6,966 bases of DNA from Lachnospiraceae bacterium (GTDB lineage: Bacteria > Bacillota > Clostridia > Lachnospirales > Lachnospiraceae): contig JAFUXY010000050.1 in NCBI GenBank assembly GCA_017477005.1, forward strand, positions 1 through 6,966, given 5' to 3'. Positions within the stretch are counted from its first letter, which is position 1; every line of letters begins with the position of its first letter. Positions 1-6,375 of this stretch are shown one piece after another. The notes below the pieces were generated by a model. The model made no database searches and had not been told where the DNA came from. It was given only the letters and a program-made list of their open reading frames with translations. The position numbers and the translations under genes are program-made.

Positions 1-2676
1 AAGAACCGTCTGCATGAGCTGACCAAAGAAATCCGAAAGAATGGCGTCCTCTTCCACCGACAAAAAGAGCGGCACGGTGTTGACGAACATTCCCTGGAGA
101 TTTTTTGTCCCCGGCTCCTGCCGTCCGTCCATGACCGTCCCGAGGATCAGACTATCCGTTCTCGTGTATTGATGCAGCAGAATGACATAGGCCGCCAAAA
201 GAAGCATATAGGGCGTCATCTGTTTTTCGCAGCAAAATGCGCGAATCTGCTCCGAAAGCTGCTTCGAAAGAACGGACTTTACATGACAGGCCCTCCGTTC
301 CCCGCCCGGCGCAAACCGTCCATCAAGCGGCAGATGAGCCTCTTCTGCCCCAATAAATGGGGCAAATAGCTGTTTCCACCCCTCCATACGCCGTTGGTAC
401 AACACAGACTGCATGCATTTGCGTTCATAGGCAGCATACTCCTTTTGGTGGACGGGCAGCGCGGGCAGCGTCTTTTCATTGTACAACGCGCCAAATTCCT
501 CCGCAAAAAGGATGCCGCTCCTGCCATCGCTGATGCTGTGATGCCACTGAAAGGTCAGCTTTTTCTTGGAAAAATGCCATGCAAAAAGCGGCGCCTCCCC
601 CATCGAAAAACCGGGGAACAGCTCCCTGCCTTCCGTCCGGGCGATCGCTTCCCGTACCCATTCCTCAGTAGGAGAAAGAATCCTTTGCCTTAGCCCAACC
701 CCTGTCATATGAAATTCCGTCCGCAGGCTTTCATGGCGTATAAACAAAGTCCGAAGGACTGCTTCGGTTTTCTTTCGGTCAAATTCACCCTCTGTGCAGA
801 TAAAGAGCTGCAAAAGATAGGTCGGATCATCGGCGCCGAGCATTTCCTGCGCCGTGTACATCCTCTCTTGCGCATAGCTGACCTCGTATTCGCCGCTAAA
901 GGGAAGCATTTTCTGCGCAAAGACCGCGCTCTCGCCATCTTGTGTGGAGCATTTTTGATCAATCCGTTCGGCAAGCTCCCACAGCACCGGCGCTTCCATG
1001 ATATCCCGGATGCTGATCCGGCAGGAAAACGCATCATAGATCCCATACATCAGTCTGGCCGATGACAGGGAGGTCCCGCCCAACCGCAGGAAATCATCCT
1101 GCCGCCCGATGGGCTCTATGCCCAAAATCTCTTCGTACAGCGCCGCCAATTCCTTTTCCGTTCGACTGGCCGGTGCTTCAAAATCATCCTTCATTTCGCG
1201 CGCAGGTCTAGGTAGAGCCTCATAATCCACCTTTCCGTTGACCGTCAGAGGGAACTCGTCCATTTGGATAAAAAAGGCGGGCAGCATGTAGGATGGTTTC
1301 TGAGCTAAAATAAAATCTGCCAGCAGACGTTCATCGACCGGCTCTTTTGACAGGTAATAGGCAGCGAGCAATGTTTCACTGCCCAAGCTTTTTGGTACGA
1401 CAACGGCGTCATCGATCCCCGGGAACGCATTCAGAACCGACTCGATCTCTGCCGGTTCAATCCGAAAACCTCGAATTTTTACCTGCCGGTCTTTCCGTCC
1501 CAGATATTCAAAATTTCCATTGTCCCCTTTCCGGACCAAATCTCCGGTGTGGTACATCCTTTGGTACTCCGGCTTTTTGGAAAACGGATTGTTCGTAAAC
1601 ACCTTTTCGGTCAGATCGGGACGGTTCAGATAGCCCTTTGTCACATGCGGTCCGGCAAAGCAGAGCTCTCCCGCTTCCCCGTCTTTGACCTGCTTCCCAT
1701 CGTCGTCCAAAAGGTAAATCTCCACCTCCGGCAGCGCTTTTCCGATGGGAACCTTCCCGGGATAGTCTTTTTGGACAGGAAATATCGTGATCTGCTGGGT
1801 GCCCTCCGCGGGACCGTAGCCATTGTGCAGGATGTAATGTTTGGGGGGAGATACCGACACCAGCGCTTCACCGCCGACGACCAGATGCTTCAGGGTCTGC
1901 CCCTTTCCGTGCATGACAAACTGGCGCCCCAACTGAGTCGTCAGCGATGCATAGGTAATGCGGTTTTCATGGTAGAATTGATCCAGCAGAAAAATGTCCG
2001 CGCGGAGTTCCTGCGGGATAATGTAAATGGAGGCTCCCGCCGCCAATGGCAGCATAGATTCCACGATGGCGGGATCAAAGACAAAAGAGGAATGCTGCCC
2101 GACACGGCAAGTCTCATCCACGCTATAGTAATCAATGAACCAATCCAACAAGCTGGCAATGTTTCTGTGGGTAATCTCTATGCCCTTTGGCTCCCCGGTA
2201 GACCCGGAAGTGTACAGGATCACAAAGTCATCCTCCGGTCTTGCTTCGCCCCATGGCGCTTCTTCTGCGGACGGCAAAAAAGGAATATCCTCCAAATACA
2301 GTTTTTTTCGATTTTTCCCAAAGGAAATGCCATCCAGCAAATGTTCACATGCTTTTTCCACGATCACAAGAGGGGATCCGGCATTTTCGATCATGGAACG
2401 GATCCGCTTTGGGGGATGGGAAGGATCCAACGGCTGATAGGTGGCACCGGCGCGAAGAACTCCCAGCGGTGCGATCGTCAGGTATTCATTCCGCAAGATC
2501 AGAACCGAAACGATATCGCCCGCTCCGATCCCTTCCGCTTTCAGATAAGCCGCCAGCCGTCCCGTGACAGAATCCAGTTCCTCATACGTATAAATCCTGT
2601 CCAAGAAAGCCAAAGCCGTGTTGCCGGCAAATTTTTTCAAGGCAGCACGGACACGTTCTAAATAATAATTATTCAT
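1..2676 (-). CDS. Nonribosomal peptide synthetase, initiation module A-PCP-C (3' end outside window)
   Basis: The frame is open from an ATG at 2676 through base 1, giving 892 codons with no stop. An adenylation domain (about residues 1-490) activates an amino or aryl acid as AMP ester: YTSGSTGEPKG at 155-165 (A3), NGYGPAE at 285-291 (A5), YHTGDL at 375-380 (A7), GRKDRQVKIRGFRIE at 393-407 (A8), and NGKVD at 480-484 with catalytic Lys482 (A10). A peptidyl carrier domain (about 500-575) has LGGTS with the phosphopantetheine-accepting Ser536. A condensation domain starts near 595: SYAQERMY at 600, RHESLRTEF at 647, intact HHSISDG at 712-718, GTVMDGRQEP at 846 and MFVNT at 863; about a third of it is cut off by the window edge. 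With no condensation domain before the first A domain, this looks like a chain-initiating module in the cytoplasm. By-eye alignment to GrsA gives the substrate-pocket residues D201, P202, V205, Q248, V266, G268, G286, Q294, Q295 and K482. Asp201 suggests an alpha-amino acid, but I cannot name it. ATG 2676 is preferred because AGGA lies 5 bases upstream; in-frame ATGs at 2682 and 2697 lack a spaced Shine-Dalgarno. It is the last gene of the operon seen here, 13 bases after the binding-protein gene. Confidence 0.96.
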   Translation of the reverse strand, partial: MNNYYLERVRAALKKFAGNTALAFLDRIYTYEELDSVTGRLAAYLKAEGIGAGDIVSVLILRNEYLTIAPLGVLRAGATYQPLDPSHPPKRIRSMIENAGSPLVIVEKACEHLLDGISFGKNRKKLYLEDIPFLPSAEEAPWGEARPEDDFVILYTSGSTGEPKGIEITHRNIASLLDWFIDYYSVDETCRVGQHSSFVFDPAIVESMLPLAAGASIYIIPQELRADIFLLDQFYHENRITYASLTTQLGRQFVMHGKGQTLKHLVVGGEALVSVSPPKHYILHNGYGPAEGTQQITIFPVQKDYPGKVPIGKALPEVEIYLLDDDGKQVKDGEAGELCFAGPHVTKGYLNRPDLTEKVFTNNPFSKKPEYQRMYHTGDLVRKGDNGNFEYLGRKDRQVKIRGFRIEPAEIESVLNAFPGIDDAVVVPKSLGSETLLAAYYLSKEPVDERLLADFILAQKPSYMLPAFFIQMDEFPLTVNGKVDYEALPRPAREMKDDFEAPASRTEKELAALYEEILGIEPIGRQDDFLRLGGTSLSSARLMYGIYDAFSCRISIRDIMEAPVLWELAERIDQKCSTQDGESAVFAQKMLPFSGEYEVSYAQERMYTAQEMLGADDPTYLLQLFICTEGEFDRKKTEAVLRTLFIRHESLRTEFHMTGVGLRQRILSPTEEWVREAIARTEGRELFPGFSMGEAPLFAWHFSKKKLTFQWHHSISDGRSGILFAEEFGALYNEKTLPALPVHQKEYAAYERKCMQSVLYQRRMEGWKQLFAPFIGAEEAHLPLDGRFAPGGERRACHVKSVLSKQLSEQIRAFCCEKQMTPYMLLLAAYVILLHQYTRTDSLILGTVMDGRQEPGTKNLQGMFVNTVPLFLSVEEDAILSDFFGQLMQTVL

Positions 2677-2678
2677 AT

Positions 2679-2685
2679 CCATCCT
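2679..2685 (-). promoter_or_regulatory. Ribosome binding site of the NRPS gene
   Basis: AGGATGG lies between the stop of the binding-protein gene (2690) and the ATG at 2676. The AGGA core ends 5 bases before that ATG. The ATG at 2682 overlaps the core itself, and the ATG at 2697, which would overlap the upstream gene by 8 bases, has no purine-rich stretch before it. This decides the start at 2676, with moderate certainty. Confidence 0.6.
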
Positions 2686-2689
2686 ATAT

Positions 2690-3862
2690 TCACTCATCTT
2701 TGTAAATCACATCTACGATCTGCATATCCTCAAACGGCAGGTTGAAGTGGATTCGTTTTGCCGTCGTATAGTTGATCCCGATCTTCGGCGTACACTCATA
2801 GACCATATCCAACTCATCAAAGGGCACTCCCTCCTCTGCATAGCTTTTGATCTGCGCAAACACATACGCCGCCACCTCCTTTGCGTCACTGATCGTCACG
2901 CCGAACAGCACGCCGTAAGCAAGAGGGGCAAGATCATCCTGCGCCATGGTCTTGATGCCTGCCGGTATAATCGCATCGTCAAGAAGCTCCTGCATCTTTT
3001 CCTCGTAGTTGATGGACGAAATCGTAATATAGAGGCAGTCAATCCCCTTGGCGGCCAGATTGCGGTATGCCTGCTTTAGTTCCTCATAATACCGGTCAAA
3101 ATCCTCCTCGGAAACTGGTTCATCCACATGCTCGTAGACCACCTCAAAACCATGCTCTTCGGCTTTTTGCTCGATCTCTTTGATATCGGAATAATCATAA
3201 GCCGCCTCTGAATCCTCATAAACCACGCCTAATTTTTTAAACTGCAGGAATTTGTAGCCTGCGTCGAGCTGGCGCAGATACGGCGTCAGATCCATCAGCG
3301 CATAGGAATTGTCTGTATAACGCTCTGTCGTGCTCTTTACGATGCCGGATTTGATGGGATCTGCGGTATATAGGCTCATAAACTTGTTTTTCTTTTCATG
3401 TTCAAAGAAATACACGCTCGGATCAGTTCCCATCGTAAATGTGATATCCACATCATTGCGGTTTACCATGCGCGGATACTCCTCTTTCGACATTTCATTC
3501 ATATCAAAAAAAGCATCCCTTGCAAACCGGTAAGGCGCGCCCTCCACGGCTGCGTCACAAATGTCCTTCCACAGCTTTTTCGTATCCCCCTCCTTAAAAT
3601 GCATCTCATAATTCACGCCCTCGTATTTGTCCAAAAACGCCTCGGAAATGCATCCCGCTTCCACCAGCTCCCTTGCTGTCTCCAAAAGCACTTGGGAAAA
3701 AGATCCGTATTCCCTCGTCTGCGCAAAACCGATCCGAACCAGAGGCGCGGCATGCACCGTGCTTTTGGGGGTCAAGCCACTTTGGGACGCATAAAATGCG
3801 CCAACCGATACCATGAGGCTAAAGCAGCAGAGCAGGATCACCCATTTCTTTTTACTACGCAT
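2690..3862 (-). CDS. Exported substrate-binding protein, ABC_sub_bind-like, orphan (no permease/ATPase here)
   Basis: This 390-residue protein has a basic N-terminus (MRSKKK), a hydrophobic stretch at about residues 7-24, and a possible signal-peptidase I site after VHA near residue 38. It is probably secreted or membrane-tethered; the Cys pair at 12-13 is not in a convincing lipobox. The mature part starts with a beta strand (LVRIGFAQ, 41-48). It then shows alternating alpha/beta segments such as LGVVYEDSEAAYD (211-223), GIDCLYITISS (273-283) and a C-terminal INYTTAKRIHFNLP (363-376). This pattern resembles the periplasmic-binding-fold ABC_sub_bind family (PF04392/COG2984), where the late segment reads like 'VNLKTAKKLG'. 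The ligand is unknown. The gene starts 2 bases after the sensor-MFS gene ends and stops 13 bases before the NRPS, so it is co-transcribed with both. No ABC permease or ATPase is in the window, so it may serve the sensor-MFS or a distant transporter. A longer reading from an upstream ATG at 4270 is rejected because it runs antiparallel in logic to the MFS coding frame and lacks this strong ribosome site. Family assignment is by eye. Confidence 0.85.
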   Translation of the reverse strand: MRSKKKWVILLCCFSLMVSVGAFYASQSGLTPKSTVHAAPLVRIGFAQTREYGSFSQVLLETARELVEAGCISEAFLDKYEGVNYEMHFKEGDTKKLWKDICDAAVEGAPYRFARDAFFDMNEMSKEEYPRMVNRNDVDITFTMGTDPSVYFFEHEKKNKFMSLYTADPIKSGIVKSTTERYTDNSYALMDLTPYLRQLDAGYKFLQFKKLGVVYEDSEAAYDYSDIKEIEQKAEEHGFEVVYEHVDEPVSEEDFDRYYEELKQAYRNLAAKGIDCLYITISSINYEEKMQELLDDAIIPAGIKTMAQDDLAPLAYGVLFGVTISDAKEVAAYVFAQIKSYAEEGVPFDELDMVYECTPKIGINYTTAKRIHFNLPFEDMQIVDVIYKDE

Positions 3863-3864
3863 AG

Positions 3865-6102
3865 CTATCTCCCTTCCATGCGACCCGCATCCGGTCGTTT
3901 TTTTGATACATCTATGATCAGGGACAACCCATAAACCACCAGCCCTGCTGCCAGAAAAATCACGATCACACCCGTTGCGCCTGCCGCTCCCTTTGACAGC
4001 CACGCCGTGATCGCGACCGGCCCTATGACCATGCCAAGCTTCCCGAACAGCATTTGCAGCAGCGTGCATTTTTCCGTGGAGGTGCCCTCTACATGGTCTA
4101 ACGCCAGATCCATAACCACCATGCCAAAGCAGTCCCACAGGCTGGTCAGAACCAAAGCCAGGATGGCCGCCCATACACGGCCTGTCAGCACGAAAATCCC
4201 GATGCTTGCCGTTTGCAGCGCCATATAGACCGCCATCGCAATATCCGGGCGGATACGCTTTATCACCCAATCCGAAATGGGATCGGTCAGATAGGCAATG
4301 ATGATGAAATTCAGCATCAGACAGCCCGATACAATGGAATTGGAAAAACCTGCCTCGTTGCCGAACAGCGGGAAGGTGAATGCCACAAAAAGCGTGGCGA
4401 TATAAACCGGCACGACTGCGCCGATCATAAAGAGGAAAACCCGTGGCTTTTTTAATTCCTTCAGCGCCAGGACAAAGGACATCTTCTCGCTGTCTTCCTG
4501 CCTCTCCGGGAATTCCGCGAACAAGACCAAAAACAGGCAGACAATGGCCAGCGCCGCTCCGATCAAAAAGACCAGCGTATAGGACGCCACATCCGCGATC
4601 AGCCCCCCGATCACGACGCCGCAGCTGACCCCGAGATTGGTCGCCGCCATGTATTCCACCAAAATCTTCGTGTGAAGCGCAGGATCCGCCTGGGATGACG
4701 CATAAAGCCGGATCGCGTTGATAATAATGCCATCACAGAAGCCGTAGACAAACCGGGCCAAGATCAGCATCGGCAGGTTGACCGATACGGCGAAGAACAA
4801 ATACCCGATGATGCCCATGGTGACTCCGGCCATCAGGATCCGTCTCATACCAAAACGCCGGATCAGCGAGCTGCACGCCAAAAGCCCGATCAGCACTGCC
4901 ACAGAATACATCGTGTTTGGCATACCGCTTAAAAACGACATGGATTCCGGCAGCCCCATCGTGCCAAACAGCTTGGCGCTCAACACGGAGAAAAAACCGA
5001 CATCCAAGGTAAACGTGATTCCCGCCACAAAGACAAAGAGCCGGAAGCCCGGCAGATACAGTTCGCCTTTTTTCCTCTCGCCTTTCATCTCCATGTGCCT
5101 GGTCAGAAAGGCAGCGGATTCCATGCTGATGAAAACCGCAATCAGGATCAGAATCATGCTGTCTATGACATGATTGATCCTCTTGGATCGGATCATGTCC
5201 CGGTCATAATAACAGAAAAGACGAACCGTTTCGTCCGCCACGCCTTTGATGTCCAGCTCAAACGCTGTCATCTGATTCGTGGACGCAGCGGCTCCCGTAC
5301 CCAAGGACAAATTGGACAATTCGGGAATATCCGCTACCAGATTGGTCAGATAACTGTCCAGACCGGTCAATTCTTTATAAGGAATGCCTTTTTCGACCAC
5401 GGAATTGATGTCGTTTTTCACCGTAAGCGCCGATGTTTGCGCGATCTGCGCGACGGAATCCGAATAGGCTGTATCCAGATGCCGCATGGACAAGCCCCCC
5501 AAAACAAACTGCGCCGTCACCAGGATCAGAACGCTCGTGATCCGAAGCTGCTTCATCGAAATGCCGTTTTGAGAGGCGATTATGCACGATACAAAAACGG
5601 CAAGAACCACAGCAAGCAGGATCAGCGCATCCAGACGAAGAATAAAGCCTATGTACTCCCGCGTCCGGTCATGGATCACCCCTGTATCCAGCTTTAGGAT
5701 GATCGTACCGGCATCAAACGGAACAAAGGCATAGATGCCCTCCTCTTCCATCCGATATTCGCTGTCGAAGCTGTCCGGACGAACCTCCCCCATCGCATCT
5801 CCGGTGCTTTCAATGAGATTTCCCTCGTTGTCGATGATCTCCACGCCCCGGATCTCGTCCGAGAGCTCATCGATCCCTCCCAGCAGGTCATCCAGTCCGA
5901 AAAACTTATCTATGGGTTTGCCAAAGCTCAAGGCGTAATTGAGCTTTCGGACGGCGCCGACCGTATTCAACACCTCGGCGTGTACATAACTGTCCGCCTG
6001 CGTCTTGCGGTAGGACAGGGTCGTCAGCACCGTTGTGAAAATCGTCATTGCCACGCTGAGCAATACGATGATGATCATGGCTTGCTGTCGTTTTACTCGC
6101 AC
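3865..6102 (-). CDS. Sensor-MFS hybrid: two extracytoplasmic sensor-like loops fused to a 12-helix major facilitator domain
   Basis: This is a 745-residue inner-membrane protein. Residues 8-30 are a first helix. Residues 31-150 form a soluble loop with Cache/PAS-like features (FGKPIDKFFGLDDLLGGIDEL at about 60-80 precedes a strand and turn, GVEIIDNEGNLIEST, at 86-100). Helix 2 is at 152-176, helix 3 at 187-205, a second soluble loop at 206-311 (with ELSNLSLGTGAAA at 261-273), and helix 4 at 313-333. After a charged linker (KGERKKGE, 340-347) an MFS-like domain follows at 352-730, with about 12 hydrophobic helices. Its inter-helix motif SSLIRRFGMRR (411-421) is a degenerate MFS motif A (Gly/Asp replaced), and TDPISDWVIKR (606-616) is its probable C-half counterpart. 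Ordinary MFS drug exporters are about 400 residues, so the first 340 are an added sensory part. Likely role: transport, or transport-linked sensing, of a small molecule; direction and ligand are unknown. It is the first gene of the tight operon with the binding protein and the NRPS. The start is GTG 6102, with AAGGAGG 5 bases upstream. Domain names are by eye; the hydrophobicity layout is clear. Confidence 0.88.
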   Translation of the reverse strand: MRVKRQQAMIIIVLLSVAMTIFTTVLTTLSYRKTQADSYVHAEVLNTVGAVRKLNYALSFGKPIDKFFGLDDLLGGIDELSDEIRGVEIIDNEGNLIESTGDAMGEVRPDSFDSEYRMEEEGIYAFVPFDAGTIILKLDTGVIHDRTREYIGFILRLDALILLAVVLAVFVSCIIASQNGISMKQLRITSVLILVTAQFVLGGLSMRHLDTAYSDSVAQIAQTSALTVKNDINSVVEKGIPYKELTGLDSYLTNLVADIPELSNLSLGTGAAASTNQMTAFELDIKGVADETVRLFCYYDRDMIRSKRINHVIDSMILILIAVFISMESAAFLTRHMEMKGERKKGELYLPGFRLFVFVAGITFTLDVGFFSVLSAKLFGTMGLPESMSFLSGMPNTMYSVAVLIGLLACSSLIRRFGMRRILMAGVTMGIIGYLFFAVSVNLPMLILARFVYGFCDGIIINAIRLYASSQADPALHTKILVEYMAATNLGVSCGVVIGGLIADVASYTLVFLIGAALAIVCLFLVLFAEFPERQEDSEKMSFVLALKELKKPRVFLFMIGAVVPVYIATLFVAFTFPLFGNEAGFSNSIVSGCLMLNFIIIAYLTDPISDWVIKRIRPDIAMAVYMALQTASIGIFVLTGRVWAAILALVLTSLWDCFGMVVMDLALDHVEGTSTEKCTLLQMLFGKLGMVIGPVAITAWLSKGAAGATGVIVIFLAAGLVVYGLSLIIDVSKKRPDAGRMEGR
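3869..3877 (-). promoter_or_regulatory. Ribosome binding site of the binding-protein gene, inside the end of the MFS gene
   Basis: GGAAGGGAG ends 6 bases before the ATG at 3862 and lies wholly within the last codons of the sensor-MFS gene (stop TAG at 3865-3867). This fixes the binding-protein start at MRSKKK and makes translational coupling of the two genes likely. Confidence 0.8.
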
Positions 6103-6343
6103 GCATACCTCCTTAGAAGCAATTCCTTAGTACCGTTCACAGTCATAGGAAAAAGTTCCCTCATATCCCTGCCCATCATAGGAAATATGGGGCAGGAAAC
6201 GCTTCCATTTTGCAAGGCTCGCCGCAAAGGCGCTTAAAGCCGCATTCTCCCCCGTCTCTTTTTCACGATTCCCGGTCATCGTGATGCGGCAATCCAAAAG
6301 CGCCCTTCTGCCTGTTTCTTCAAACCATATTTGAATGACACTC
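6103..6343. other. Spacer between lipoprotein and operon; no clear promoter or terminator
   Basis: This 241-base stretch separates the lipoprotein stop from the sensor-MFS start. Apart from most of the uncertain 82-codon frame and the Shine-Dalgarno at 6108-6114, I see no convincing -35/-10 pair with 16-18 base spacing on the minus strand, and no GC-rich hairpin followed by a T-run that would terminate the lipoprotein transcript. The operon promoter must be here, inside the lipoprotein gene, or further upstream with read-through. Confidence 0.5.
6108..6114 (-). promoter_or_regulatory. Consensus Shine-Dalgarno of the sensor-MFS gene
   Basis: AAGGAGG is followed by 5 bases (TATGC) and GTG at 6102. 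An out-of-frame ATG at 6106 sits only 1 base after the Shine-Dalgarno and opens a 66-codon shadow frame. Spacing therefore selects the GTG, whose frame encodes the membrane protein. Confidence 0.85.
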
Positions 6344-6375
6344 TTAATCCAGTGGAAGAGACCGAACTTCGCCAT
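6127..6375 (-). CDS. Small ORF of uncertain status: possible gene remnant or frameshifted tail of the lipoprotein gene
   Basis: This 82-codon frame runs from ATG 6375 to TAA at 6127, overlapping the lipoprotein gene by 32 bases and ending 24 bases before the GTG of the sensor-MFS gene. I do not recognise the product. Its first part is aromatic and hydrophobic (FGLFHWIKSVIQIWF), the middle has an Ala-rich helix (NAALSAFAASLAKWKRF), and the end is YEGTFSYDCERY. It has no Shine-Dalgarno in front of the ATG, and an in-frame TGA lies at 6381-6379, two codons upstream. Its GC content (about 64 of 120 bases at 6181-6300) matches the downstream operon rather than the AT-richer lipoprotein gene. It could be the 3' remnant of a lost gene, or the original C-terminus of the lipoprotein cut off by a single indel between 6344 and 6381. 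It could also be a chance open frame in the operon leader. Translation as a separate protein is doubtful. Confidence 0.35.
   Translation of the reverse strand: MAKFGLFHWIKSVIQIWFEETGRRALLDCRITMTGNREKETGENAALSAFAASLAKWKRFLPHISYDGQGYEGTFSYDCERY

Noticed and set aside
1549..2661. 370-codon open frame on the plus strand
   Set aside because: It lies wholly antisense to the adenylation domain, whose motifs are unambiguous on the minus strand. Its protein has no recognisable domain and no Shine-Dalgarno that I can see, so it is a shadow frame.
3398..3934. 178-codon plus-strand frame
   Set aside because: It is antisense to the binding-protein gene and the end of the MFS gene, with no domain signal.
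3863..4270. N-terminal extension of the binding protein from an ATG at 4270 (526 residues)
   Set aside because: The added 136 residues are Gly/His/Arg-rich, low in protein character, and overlap the last helices of the sensor-MFS gene in another frame. The ATG at 3862 has a good ribosome site and a signal peptide directly after it.
5906..6106. 66-codon frame from ATG 6106 as the translated start after AAGGAGG
   Set aside because: Only 1 base separates the Shine-Dalgarno from this ATG. The GTG at 6102 has ideal spacing and opens the long membrane-protein frame.
6127..6166. The end of the 82-codon frame (YEGTFSYDCERY) as the C-terminal edge of a condensation domain
   Set aside because: The resemblance to the GxxxGxFxYDxxLF strand of condensation domains is faint and covers about 12 residues. 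No other condensation motif is in the frame.
6103..6343. Promoter for the operon, with TTGCAA near 6211 as a -35 candidate
   Set aside because: The only AT-rich -10-like match (ATATTT) lies about 20 or more bases away, outside the usual spacing, so I do not call it.
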